Program-made: the position numbers and the translations under genes
Shown here: in pieces, positions 1 through 6,635 of the stretch
Numbering within the stretch: the stretch's first letter is position 1
Layout: each line of letters opens with the position of its first letter
Assembly (NCBI GenBank): GCA_002692325.1
Contig: NZJU01000045.1
Location: forward strand, 1,975 to 12,677
Direction: 5' to 3'
DNA: 10,703 nt
Source: Candidatus Pelagibacter sp.
GTDB lineage: Bacteria > Pseudomonadota > Alphaproteobacteria > Pelagibacterales > Pelagibacteraceae
The notes under the pieces: generated by a model
What the model was told of the DNA's origin: nothing
What the model saw: the letters and a program-made list of their open reading frames with translations, nothing else
Databases searched by the model: none

Positions 1-306
1 CCTTTCTGTAATGACTCTGAAAAATATGTAGTTGTTGATGAAATAGTAGAAAAGTTTCAAGAGTTTAAAAAAGTGAAAACAAAAATAGACAATCAATTAA
101 TTACAAAAATTTTGACTATCAATGGTATAAGATTTTCACTAGAAGATGGTTCATGGGGTTTAGTTAGAGCTTCCTCAAACAAACCATCATTAGTTATAGT
201 TGTGGAAAGCACATCATCTGAAAGAAGAATGAGGGAAATTTTTTATTTTATCGATAATCTTCTGCAAAAAACCGGTAAAGTCGGAGAGTATGATCAAAAA
301 ATTTAA
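1..306 (+). CDS. Phosphomannomutase/phosphoglucomutase, C-terminal fragment (5' end outside window)
   Basis: The reading frame is open from base 1, so this is the last 101 residues of a longer gene; the GTG at 73 is an internal valine, not the start. The protein matches the C-terminal domain (domain IV) of the alpha-D-phosphohexomutase family, closest to the AlgC type. It has an 'INGIRF' strand, then 'WGLVRASSNKP', then a helix ending in 'FIDNLLQK'. Family members interconvert sugar 6-phosphates and 1-phosphates (mannose or glucose) in the cytoplasm, feeding GDP-mannose, UDP-glucose and hence surface polysaccharide synthesis. The RAS-x-x-x-P loop binds the substrate phosphate. It is normally RASNTxP, so Asn and Thr are replaced here by Ser and Asn. 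The stop codon overlaps the end of the convergent TauE-like gene by 4 bases. The family call is firm; mannose versus glucose specificity cannot be judged from this fragment. Confidence 0.88.
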   Translation, partial: PFCNDSEKYVVVDEIVEKFQEFKKVKTKIDNQLITKILTINGIRFSLEDGSWGLVRASSNKPSLVIVVESTSSERRMREIFYFIDNLLQKTGKVGEYDQKI

Positions 307-1133
307 AGTTTAAAATATTCGTACAAAAACCTTGTTCCTATAAGTAATAAAAATAAACCAAAGTATCTTGTCATTTTTGCTCTATCAATTTTATGACTTG
401 CTTTGGCACCTATCCTTGCCATAAAAGCAGTGATAGGAAAGAAAATTAAAAAAGCTGGGATGTTAAAAAAACCAATACTTAAAGGTAAATTAGTTCTTAA
501 AGAATAACCTGATATTAAAAAACCAAAAGCACCGAAAAACGCGATTATAAATCCAATAGCCGCTGCACTTCCAATTGCCTTATTTATCGGATAACCAAAA
601 AATTTTAAAATAGGAACATTCATGACTGCACCTCCTATTCCCATGGGTGCCGATATAAAACCACTTAGAATACCGAATAAAGCTTTGGAGAATATACTGA
701 TATTTATCTCAATCTTTGACTCTTTTTCTTTTAGAAATAATAGATAACAAGCAAGAATAAAAACAACAATCGTAAAAAATAAAATAAGAGTTTTTGTTTT
801 TAAACTAGCTGCAAAAATAGTTCCCATAATTACTCCAATACCAACAAAAATCCCAAAACCTTTAACAACATTAAAATCAACAGCTTTGTGCTGGTGGTGT
901 GTTAGAACTGATACTATTGAAGTAGGAATAATTATTCCAAAAGAAGTTCCTACTGCCAAATGCATTAGATACGCTGCTTCTATTCCAGAAGTACTAAAAA
1001 TATAAAATAAAATTGGAACTGTTATCAAACCTCCACCTATTCCAAAAAATCCTGCAGCGAAACCAGCTGGTATCGCAGTAACTATCATTATCATGATTAG
1101 ATAAACTAAGTCTGACTGTGTAAGAAAATCCAA
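303..1133 (-). CDS. TauE/SafE (DUF81) family membrane anion exporter
   Basis: This 276-residue, almost wholly hydrophobic protein has the two-fold repeat of the TauE/SafE family. The first repeat carries 'FFGIGGGLITVPIL' (about residues 29-42) and the second 'SAPMGIGGAVMNVPIL' (about 161-176), each at a hairpin between membrane segments. I count about eight hydrophobic segments, consistent with the family. Characterised members are proposed to export sulfite, sulfoacetate or related organosulfur anions from the inner membrane; the substrate here cannot be read from sequence. The start chosen is TTG at 1133, two bases after the dusA stop and preceded by a GAG-containing purine stretch. An ATG 13 codons downstream (1094) would also leave the first repeat intact. 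It is the last gene of the rpoZ-dusA-tauE strand run, so it probably shares their transcript. No sulfur-metabolism gene is nearby to support a sulfite role. Confidence 0.9.
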   Translation of the reverse strand: MDFLTQSDLVYLIMIMIVTAIPAGFAAGFFGIGGGLITVPILFYIFSTSGIEAAYLMHLAVGTSFGIIIPTSIVSVLTHHQHKAVDFNVVKGFGIFVGIGVIMGTIFAASLKTKTLILFFTIVVFILACYLLFLKEKESKIEINISIFSKALFGILSGFISAPMGIGGAVMNVPILKFFGYPINKAIGSAAAIGFIIAFFGAFGFLISGYSLRTNLPLSIGFFNIPAFLIFFPITAFMARIGAKASHKIDRAKMTRYFGLFLLLIGTRFLYEYFKL

Positions 1134-1135
1134 GC

Positions 1136-2119
1136 TTATCTCACTAAAGAAATTGAATTATTCTTTTTCATGTGATCCATTATATGATTTACTTTTTGTA
1201 GGTCAGCATTTCTTATACACATATTTTTGGAGAGATATTGTTTCCAATTTCGCGAACCACTTTGACCATGAAATAATCCAACTGTATGTCTCATAATATG
1301 GTTTAATTGAGTTCCCTTTGAAGTTTCCTCTTGAATATATGGGATTAAATTTTCCATTATTTCAACTCTTGTTGGAATATTTTTGTTATCAAATATTTCT
1401 CTTTCAATATCAGCTAAAAAATATGGAGAATGGTAAATTTTTCTTCCAATCATAACACCGTCAACTTTTGAAAGATGAAATTTTATCTCTTCGGTATTTT
1501 TAACTCCACCGTTAATGATAATCTCATTATTTTTAAAATACTCTTTTAATTTATAAACAAAATCATATTTCAGTGGTGGAATATTTAAATTTTCTTTGGG
1601 ACTCAGTTTTTTAAGTAAGGCTTTTCTCGCATGAATTATAAATTTTTGTGAACCTGCATCTTTAGTAGTTTGAATAAAAGATTTTAAAAAATCAAAATCC
1701 TCTATGTCATTATAGCCAATTCTTGTTTTAATTGTAATTGGAAGTTTAGTTGCTTTATTCATTGCTTCAATACATTTCGCTACAAGACCTGGTTCTTGCA
1801 TCAGGCACGCTCCAAATTTATTCTTTTGAACTTTTTTACTAGGACAGCCTAAGTTTAAATTAATTTCTTTGTAACCAAAATCTTCAGAAATTTTGCAAGC
1901 TTCTGCTAATTCGAGAGGATTTGATCCGCCTAATTGTAAAGTAACTGGATTTGAAATTTTTTTGAATGACAATAATTTTTTTCTATCTCCATTTATGATC
2001 GCATTAGCTACAATCATTTCGGTATAAAGATTCACATTTTTACTAATAAGGCTTAGGAAATAAATTTCATACCTATCAGTACAATCCATCATAGGTGCGA
2101 CAGAAATTGTTTTTTTCAT
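1136..2119 (-). CDS. dusA: tRNA-dihydrouridine synthase A
   Basis: DusA reduces uridine to dihydrouridine in the D-loop of tRNAs (U20/U20a in characterised DusA) using FMN and NADPH in the cytoplasm. The 327-residue length is normal. The N-terminal TIM barrel opens with 'VAPMMDCTDR' (residues 7-16), followed by 'LYTEM' (31-35), 'LQLGGS' (61-66) and 'NLNLGCPS' (87-94). The catalytic cysteine is C105 in 'FGACLM'. 'KTRIG' begins at K131, 'IIHARK' contains H163, and phosphate-binding 'INGGVK' (202-207) and 'GVMIGR' (221-226) complete the FMN site. 'LSPKENLNIPPL' is a DusA-subfamily signature, separating it from DusB and DusC. One deviation is Cys at position 13, where DusA proteins usually have Trp (MMDWTDR). 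It starts four bases after the rpoZ stop with no strong ribosome-binding site, so translation is probably coupled or the transcript shared. Confidence 0.95.
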   Translation of the reverse strand: MKKTISVAPMMDCTDRYEIYFLSLISKNVNLYTEMIVANAIINGDRKKLLSFKKISNPVTLQLGGSNPLELAEACKISEDFGYKEINLNLGCPSKKVQKNKFGACLMQEPGLVAKCIEAMNKATKLPITIKTRIGYNDIEDFDFLKSFIQTTKDAGSQKFIIHARKALLKKLSPKENLNIPPLKYDFVYKLKEYFKNNEIIINGGVKNTEEIKFHLSKVDGVMIGRKIYHSPYFLADIEREIFDNKNIPTRVEIMENLIPYIQEETSKGTQLNHIMRHTVGLFHGQSGSRNWKQYLSKNMCIRNADLQKVNHIMDHMKKNNSISLVR

Positions 2120-2123
2120 TGAT

Positions 2124-2624
2124 TTATTCTGATTTTTTAATTTCTTCTTCTAATTGAAGAGGTTCTTCCTTTGCATCAAGGTTTTCTTCTTTTATCTCTG
2201 GCTGTGATTTCTTAAGCTCATCTATTGCCTCTTTTGCCAAATTACTTTCTGGTGATTTGTTATTTGGTTCGGGAGAAATTCTTTTAACTCTTTTTGATGG
2301 TAGAATAGCTATTCCACTTTTTGAAACTTGCCCCTTGTAAAGATTCTCAAAGTCATCATTTTCTATCTCTTCATCTTCCTCTAGTTCTTCAACATGATCA
2401 GGTTCTTTTCTAAGTCTAAGAATTGCATTTTTTTCTAAATCATCGATGTCTATCTTACCATCGCCAATTTCTCTTAAAGCTATTATAGTGTTTTTATCGT
2501 TATCTTCTTCTACTAACATCGGAGAACCAGAGTTTAGTTGGCTGGTCCTTTCTTTTGCTAAAAGAACTAAATCATAATGATTTTCCACCTTGTCTAAACA
2601 ATCTTCTACAGTAATTCTGGCCAT
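2124..2624 (-). CDS. rpoZ: RNA polymerase omega subunit with long acidic C-terminal tail
   Basis: Omega is the small RNA polymerase subunit that embraces the C-terminus of beta' and aids assembly. The N-terminus is typical of alphaproteobacterial omega: '[20 protein letters not shown]' (1-20), '[10 protein letters not shown]' (21-30) and '[13 protein letters not shown]' (41-53). The conserved part ends around residue 75. About 90 further residues follow, rich in Glu, Asp and Lys. They begin with an acidic stretch (79-95), contain a basic patch 'SKRVKRISP' (110-118) and end in a Glu/Lys-rich segment. The protein is 166 residues, whereas omega is usually about 70-130, so the tail is unusually long and probably disordered. 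It is first in the rpoZ-dusA-tauE run and has its own promoter-like sequence immediately upstream. There is no Shine-Dalgarno before the ATG. Confidence 0.95.
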   Translation of the reverse strand: MARITVEDCLDKVENHYDLVLLAKERTSQLNSGSPMLVEEDNDKNTIIALREIGDGKIDIDDLEKNAILRLRKEPDHVEELEEDEEIENDDFENLYKGQVSKSGIAILPSKRVKRISPEPNNKSPESNLAKEAIDELKKSQPEIKEENLDAKEEPLQLEEEIKKSE

Positions 2625-2633
2625 GATTAGAAG

Positions 2634-2662
2634 TGTATATTCAAATAATTTTAATAAATCAA
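2634..2662 (-). promoter_or_regulatory. Sigma70-like promoter for rpoZ
   Basis: On the minus strand TTGATT (2657-2662) and TATACA (2634-2639) are separated by exactly 17 bases. Each hexamer matches the sigma70 consensus at four of six positions. The -10 box ends only nine bases before the rpoZ ATG, so initiation at the usual distance would give a leader of about 2-3 bases. The promoter fills nearly all of the 38-base gap between the MFS gene and rpoZ. Inferred from sequence only. Confidence 0.55.
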
Positions 2663-3877
2663 TTATTTTTTAATTTTTGTTGGTTCCAATTCTTTTCTAA
2701 TCATAAGTAGTACAGATAAAGAAATAACTATATAAACACCTGATATAAAAGCAATATTTTCAATAGAAAACTCATAGTCAATTAAAAAACCGAAAACTGC
2801 TGTTCCAAATGCTGTTGAAAAAACCATAAATGCTGTTGTAAGTGCCTTGATGGAGCCAATATACCTTACACCATAAATTTCAGCCCAAGTAGAAGAGCCA
2901 AGAACATTAGCTAGTCCATTCGATATTCCTATTAAACCTAAAAACACAAATGCCGAGTACTCATGCTGGAAATTAAATAAAACGATCATTGCTAATAACA
3001 ACGGTATATTCATTAAGGGAATTAATTTTCTGCTAGAAAATTTATCAACTAAAAAGCCAGAGAAAAATAATGTTATAATGTAGGCTATGGAATAAACCAT
3101 AAAAGCTTTTGGTATAGTGTAAATATTCCACATTTTTGACTCTGAAATAAATGATTGATAAACAAATACCCCCGTTGCAATCCACGGCATAGCTAACATA
3201 TTAAGAGATACAATATAGAATCTGTAGTCTTTTACTACTTCACTTCTATTCCAACTCTTTATATTTAAACTTTTTATTTTTAAATTATCATTTTTTTCTC
3301 TAGAGTTTAGCTTTATATTTTTAATTGTATTTAGAATAACAAATGGTAAAAGTAGAATTATTAAGAATGCAATACTTTGCCATACCATTCTCCATGAATA
3401 AATTAAGAATAGGTATGTAACTAGAACTGGTAAAATAAATTCTGCAGATGATAGTCCAAACCAAATTGTACTTAAAGCTTTGCCCCTCGACCTATTAAAA
3501 AATCTTGAAATCGTGGTGGTAGATGTATGACTCATTAGCCCCTGTCCAGAAAGCCGCATTAAAAAAATACCAATTGCTAAAAAATATAAGTTATTTACAA
3601 TAGAAAAGAATAATGAGGATAAGAATAAAAGAAAAATAACAAAAAAAGAATAGTTAATTATTTGATATTCATCAATTTTTTTTCCAACCCAAATAAGAAG
3701 AAGACTAGAAAAAATTGTAGCCGATGCATATATATTTCCAAATTGTCCATGTGAAATACCTAGTTCATTTCTAATTGGTGCGTTAAACAAACCCAAAAAA
3801 AAACTCTGTCCAAAGCTTGAAAAAAATGTAAATATAAAGCCGAATATTAAAATTTTTTTATTTATAGTGAGAAACAT
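2663..3877 (-). CDS. Major facilitator superfamily (MFS) transporter
   Basis: The 404 residues show about twelve hydrophobic segments in two six-helix halves, separated by a charged cytoplasmic loop at about 185-215. This is the normal MFS size and layout for a secondary transporter of small solutes in the inner membrane. The loop between helices 2 and 3 has 'GKKIDEY' (65-71), a degenerate form of the MFS motif GxxxDRxGRR. Helix 4 holds 'MRLSGQG' (107-113), followed by '[11 protein letters not shown]' (126-136), a pattern typical of monocarboxylate/oxalate-type MFS branches. The equivalent loop in the second half is '[14 protein letters not shown]'. The ATG directly abuts the ATG of the divergent dehydrogenase gene (CATATG), so the promoter must lie inside that gene. 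The divergent pairing suggests the transporter supplies or exports a hydroxy- or keto-acid handled by the dehydrogenase. The substrate is not determinable from sequence. Confidence 0.88.
   Translation of the reverse strand: MFLTINKKILIFGFIFTFFSSFGQSFFLGLFNAPIRNELGISHGQFGNIYASATIFSSLLLIWVGKKIDEYQIINYSFFVIFLLFLSSLFFSIVNNLYFLAIGIFLMRLSGQGLMSHTSTTTISRFFNRSRGKALSTIWFGLSSAEFILPVLVTYLFLIYSWRMVWQSIAFLIILLLPFVILNTIKNIKLNSREKNDNLKIKSLNIKSWNRSEVVKDYRFYIVSLNMLAMPWIATGVFVYQSFISESKMWNIYTIPKAFMVYSIAYIITLFFSGFLVDKFSSRKLIPLMNIPLLLAMIVLFNFQHEYSAFVFLGLIGISNGLANVLGSSTWAEIYGVRYIGSIKALTTAFMVFSTAFGTAVFGFLIDYEFSIENIAFISGVYIVISLSVLLMIRKELEPTKIKK
3863..3868 (+). promoter_or_regulatory. Possible -10 box for the dehydrogenase/PNPOx operon
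   Basis: TATAGT lies inside the first codons of the divergent MFS gene and ends nine bases before the dehydrogenase ATG, the same spacing as at rpoZ. I see no convincing -35 element 16-18 bases upstream, so the call is weak. On the opposite strand TATAAA (3893-3898) ends 15 bases before the MFS ATG, also without a good -35. Confidence 0.3.
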
Positions 3878-4744
3878 ATGAGTAAAGTTGCATTTATAGG
3901 TTTAGGTGTAATGGGATATCCCATGGCTGGATATATATCAAAAGCTGGTCATGATGTAACTGTTTATAATCGAACAAAATCTAAAGCTGAAAAATGGATT
4001 AGAGATTTTAAAGGTAAAATTGCAGAAACACCTAAAGAAGCTGCAAAAGATTGTGATTTTATTTTTACATGTGTTGGAAATGATAACGACTTAAGAGAGG
4101 TAACTTTAGGATCTAATGGATTATTCCATTCTGTAAAAAAAGATGCCATCTATATTGATAATACTACAGCCTCTGCTGAAATTGCTCGCGAACTTTATAA
4201 AGAGGCAAAATTAAAAGGATTTAATTTTTTGGACGCACCTGTTTCAGGTGGACAAGCAGGAGCAGAAAATGGTGCTTTAACAGTTATGGTTGGGGGAGAT
4301 AAAAATTCCTATAAAACAGCCGAACCAATAATTGATTGTTATAGCAAAAAAATGAAACTTCTTGGTCCAGCAGGCAATGGTCAACTTTGTAAAATGGTAA
4401 ATCAAATTTGTATAGCTGGATTAGTCCAAGGTCTTTCTGAAGCAATTAATTTTGGTTTAAATGCAAAACTAAACATGTATGACGTGATTGAAGTGATATC
4501 AAAAGGTGCCGCACAATCCTGGCAAATGGAAAATAGATACAAGACAATGATTGAGGATAAGTTTGACTATGGCTTTGCAGTGGACTGGATGCGAAAAGAT
4601 TTAAAAATTGCAATGGAAGAATCAAAAAAAAATAATTCACCTTTACCTATCACTAAAATAATAGACGAGTTTTATGGAGAAGTTCAAAAACAAGGTGGTA
4701 ACCGATGGGATACATCAAGTTTAATTAAAAGATTTAGAAAATAG
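3878..4744 (+). CDS. 3-hydroxyisobutyrate dehydrogenase-family NAD(P)-dependent 3-hydroxyacid dehydrogenase
   Basis: This family oxidises beta-hydroxyacids or reduces the matching semialdehydes (3-hydroxyisobutyrate, tartronate semialdehyde, succinic semialdehyde and others). The 288 residues cover the whole family. The N-terminal Rossmann fold opens with 'IGLGVMGYPM' (7-16). 'YNRTKSK' (30-36) follows the second strand; an Asn-Arg-Thr here is common in NADPH-preferring members such as GLYR1-type reductases, so NADPH use is likely but inferred. The substrate-binding motif is 'DAPVSGGQAGAENGALT' (119-135), and the catalytic lysine is K172 in 'GNGQLCKMVNQ'. The C-terminal helical domain includes 'WMRKDLKIAMEES'. 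The start is the family's usual MSKVAFIG and abuts the divergent MFS start. The stop overlaps the next gene by one base (TAGTG), indicating one transcript. It could be an HIBA dehydrogenase, a tartronate-semialdehyde reductase or a succinic-semialdehyde reductase; sequence alone does not decide. Confidence 0.92.
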   Translation: MSKVAFIGLGVMGYPMAGYISKAGHDVTVYNRTKSKAEKWIRDFKGKIAETPKEAAKDCDFIFTCVGNDNDLREVTLGSNGLFHSVKKDAIYIDNTTASAEIARELYKEAKLKGFNFLDAPVSGGQAGAENGALTVMVGGDKNSYKTAEPIIDCYSKKMKLLGPAGNGQLCKMVNQICIAGLVQGLSEAINFGLNAKLNMYDVIEVISKGAAQSWQMENRYKTMIEDKFDYGFAVDWMRKDLKIAMEESKKNNSPLPITKIIDEFYGEVQKQGGNRWDTSSLIKRFRK

Positions 4745-5355
4745 TGTCAGAAGCAAAATTAAGTTATTACGAAGATTTCATAGAAATTGAAAAAAAAATT
4801 TGGAGCCTGTTGGTCGAAGCCGTTAATGATAGAAACTCTGAATTTAGAACACCCGTTTTTATTTGCGGAGATAGTAAAGATATTGATGGAAGAGTAGTGG
4901 TCCTAAGAAAGGCTGATGAAAAAAATAATATTGTGCAATATCACAGTGATATTAGGTCTTCTAAGATTGAAAAAATTAAAAAAAATCCAAGTTGCTCGAT
5001 TCTTTTTTACGGAAAAAAAGAAAAAATTCAATTAAGAATTAAAGCTAGTTGTGAAATAAATTATAATAATGAATTAACGAAAGAATCATGGGAAAGAACT
5101 GGTCATATAAGTAGAAAATGTTACTTAGTTACTAGTGGTCCTGGAACAATTTCTGAAAAACCAACTTCCGGATTAGATAACAAATTTGACAATTTTGATT
5201 TTACCAAAGAAGAAAGTGAAACCGGATACAAAAACTTTTGTGTAATTAAATGTAAGATAAAAAGTATTGAATGGCTTTATTTAGCTGCAAAAGGCCATAG
5301 AAGAGCATTAATTGACTTTAATGGATCTAAAAAGTTTAGTTGGTTAGTTCCCTAA
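4744..5355 (+). CDS. Pyridoxamine 5'-phosphate oxidase-like flavin-binding protein
   Basis: The 203-residue protein has the split-barrel FMN-binding pattern of the PNPOx-like superfamily. An N-terminal helix is followed by 'RTPVFICGD' (35-43) and 'GRVVVLRKAD' (49-58), the strand that usually contacts the FMN phosphate. Next come 'YHSDIRSSKIEKIKKNPSCSI' (66-86) and 'IQLRIKASCEI' (95-105). The C-terminus 'HRRALIDF...WLVP' resembles the PNPOx ending (RRA...W...LxP). It best fits the Alr4036-type branch rather than true PdxH, because the PdxH substrate-binding signatures are not clear. FMN binding is likely; the reaction is unknown. The start is GTG at 4744, inside the upstream TAG stop (TAGTG), so it is probably translationally coupled to the dehydrogenase. 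It ends in a 12-base tail-to-tail overlap with the lyase gene. There is a homopolymer of nine A at 4790-4798. Confidence 0.8.
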   Translation: MSEAKLSYYEDFIEIEKKIWSLLVEAVNDRNSEFRTPVFICGDSKDIDGRVVVLRKADEKNNIVQYHSDIRSSKIEKIKKNPSCSILFYGKKEKIQLRIKASCEINYNNELTKESWERTGHISRKCYLVTSGPGTISEKPTSGLDNKFDNFDFTKEESETGYKNFCVIKCKIKSIEWLYLAAKGHRRALIDFNGSKKFSWLVP

Positions 5356-6165
5356 ATTTTTTGTAACTTTATTTTTAGAGGTTCCTAGATTTACTTCGTC
5401 AAAATAAACAATCATTTTTGGATAGGGTTTATCACCGTTTTTTCTTTTCCAACCACTAACAAAAGTTTGATATATCCCAAAATCTAATCCTACTCCTCTT
5501 TTAGTATATGGAGTTAAATTCTTGATATTTTCCGAATTTAGAATCAATTTATTATTAACCCAAACTTTCATGAAACCATCCTCTTCCCTGGAGAATCGAC
5601 AATTAATTAATACATCTGTCCATTTGCCTTTCATATCATTTATTTTTAAGGCTTTTTTCATCTCAACATACTCCCCACTCCACATTCTTCCGACTTCTAA
5701 CCACTCCCCAGTTCTATCTGTTACCATTAGAATAGGTTTCCAACCTCTCTCATAAAGTTGAGCGAAAGTAGTTCTAACTGGGGCTACTGATTGATAATCT
5801 ATTGGTAAATAAATCGATGCTGAATACCAATATTCTTTTTTATCCTTTTGATGTTTTTTCAATTGAAGCTCGGTTCTTTGTCTGTCTTTTTTACAATCAT
5901 CATGTCCGCTGTCTTTACCGCAATCACCTAATCTTACTTCGAATCTGTAAGATTTTTTCCCAGATCTTACAGGATGCCCGTCTTTACTATTAACTAAATT
6001 CATAGAATATTTTTTTTTATGAGAGATAGTTTTTTTTTTCACCTCGGTATTAGATACATCTTTGCTGTTCTTAGCATCTAAAGGAGGAAAGCTTGAAATC
6101 AAAAAAATTAAAACAAATAAACTATTTCTTATACTTTTTATAGTTGTCCACATAATGTTGAGCAT
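5344..6165 (-). CDS. Secreted polysaccharide lyase (heparin lyase I-like family)
   Basis: The N-terminus has a signal peptide: basic residues, a hydrophobic core 'SLFVLIFLISSFP' (15-27) and a likely cleavage after 'PLDA' (28-31). A Lys-rich, low-complexity linker follows (32-55). The rest matches the jelly-roll polysaccharide lyase family (Pfam 'Polysaccharide lyase', PF14099, by recall). It has 'RFEVRLGDCGKDSGHDDC' (74-91) with two cysteines eight residues apart, possibly a disulfide. 'DRQRTEL' (94-100) follows, then 'YWYSASIYLP' (112-121), 'KWTDVLINCRFS' (181-192) and 'DGFMKVWVNNKLI' (197-209). Near the end is 'YFDEVNLG' (254-261). Such enzymes cleave uronic-acid polysaccharides by beta-elimination outside the cytoplasm; the substrate is unknown. 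Two starts are possible, 6165 and an ATG at 6153, which still gives a full signal peptide. Either overlaps the upstream carbonic-anhydrase-like gene by 32-44 bases, so they are probably cotranscribed. Confidence 0.8.
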   Translation of the reverse strand: MLNIMWTTIKSIRNSLFVLIFLISSFPPLDAKNSKDVSNTEVKKKTISHKKKYSMNLVNSKDGHPVRSGKKSYRFEVRLGDCGKDSGHDDCKKDRQRTELQLKKHQKDKKEYWYSASIYLPIDYQSVAPVRTTFAQLYERGWKPILMVTDRTGEWLEVGRMWSGEYVEMKKALKINDMKGKWTDVLINCRFSREEDGFMKVWVNNKLILNSENIKNLTPYTKRGVGLDFGIYQTFVSGWKRKNGDKPYPKMIVYFDEVNLGTSKNKVTKNLGN

Positions 6166-6625
6166 TTTCTTTTATATGTTTAATTTCTTCATCAGTGACT
6201 TGTCTAACAATTTTTCCAGGACTTCCAAGCACTAAAGATCTTTCTGGAATAATCTTATTTTCTGTAATAAGAGCATTTGCGCCTATTATTGAATACTTAC
6301 CTATCTTTGCCTTATTGAGAATAGTACTTCCAATACCAATTAAACAATCATCTTCTATGATACATCCATGCAGCATTACCAAGTGTCCTACGGTAACGTT
6401 TTTTCCAACAACTGTTGGACACCCTGGATCAGTATGAACTACACTTCCATCTTGAATATTAGATCCCTCTCCTATCGTAATTGGCTCAACGTCACCTCTT
6501 AACGTTGCATTGAACCAAATGTTAGCATCTTTTTTTAAGGTTACATCACCAATTAAAACTGAATTGGGAGCAAACCAGCTATCTTTGTCTAACTTTGGAC
6601 TAATATTGTTGAAATTATAAATCAT
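6122..6625 (-). CDS. Gamma-class carbonic anhydrase family hexapeptide-repeat protein
   Basis: The 167 residues form a left-handed beta-helix of imperfect hexapeptide repeats, as in YrdA, CaiE, PaaY and the gamma carbonic anhydrase Cam. The metal-binding histidines are all present: H64 in 'SVVHTD', and H81 and H86 in 'GHLVMLHG'. 'LRGDVEPITIG' (42-52) and 'NIQDGSVVH' (56-64) carry the Arg, Asp and Gln that orient subunits around the metal site. The C-terminal helix (about 145-167) is standard. Many such proteins bind metal but have little measured carbonic anhydrase activity, so CO2 hydration is plausible, not certain. I chose the start at 6625 (MIYNFNNISPKL) because this is where homologues begin. 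An upstream in-frame ATG at 6691 adds 22 residues but would run into the divergent peroxiredoxin-like gene. The stop is TAG, and the lyase gene starts within its last codons. Confidence 0.9.
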   Translation of the reverse strand: MIYNFNNISPKLDKDSWFAPNSVLIGDVTLKKDANIWFNATLRGDVEPITIGEGSNIQDGSVVHTDPGCPTVVGKNVTVGHLVMLHGCIIEDDCLIGIGSTILNKAKIGKYSIIGANALITENKIIPERSLVLGSPGKIVRQVTDEEIKHIKENAQHYVDNYKKYKK

Positions 6626-6634
6626 TAATATATT
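6606..6634 (+). promoter_or_regulatory. Candidate promoter for the peroxiredoxin-like/GT4 operon
   Basis: TTGTTG (6606-6611) and TATATT (6629-6634) are 17 bases apart. The -10 box matches consensus at five of six positions, the -35 at three. It ends nine bases before the ATG at 6644, again predicting an almost leaderless mRNA. An overlapping alternative, TTGAAA (6609-6614) with TATTTA (6631-6636), is also possible. Confidence 0.45.
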
Positions 6635-6635
6635 T

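Noticed and set aside
73..306. A free-standing 77-residue gene starting at GTG 73
   Set aside because: The frame is open to base 1 and the upstream residues continue the phosphohexomutase domain, so the GTG is internal.
2644..2667. AATAATT...AATTATT inverted repeat as a terminator for the MFS gene
   Set aside because: Seven A/T pairs around a 10-base loop would be too unstable, and the stretch overlaps the rpoZ -35 region.
3964..4149. Short antisense reading frames inside real genes (3964-4149 and 4446-4640 on minus; 5522-5755, 5802-5993 and 6195-6437 on plus; 7615-7803 on minus)
   Set aside because: All lie wholly within well-supported genes on the other strand, have no recognisable family features, and are explained as shadows of coding sequence.
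4624..6039. Homopolymer runs of nine to ten A/T in the dehydrogenase, PNPOx-like and lyase genes as phase-variation switches
   Set aside because: They occur in genes of all kinds here and encode Lys-rich stretches, as expected from the base composition.
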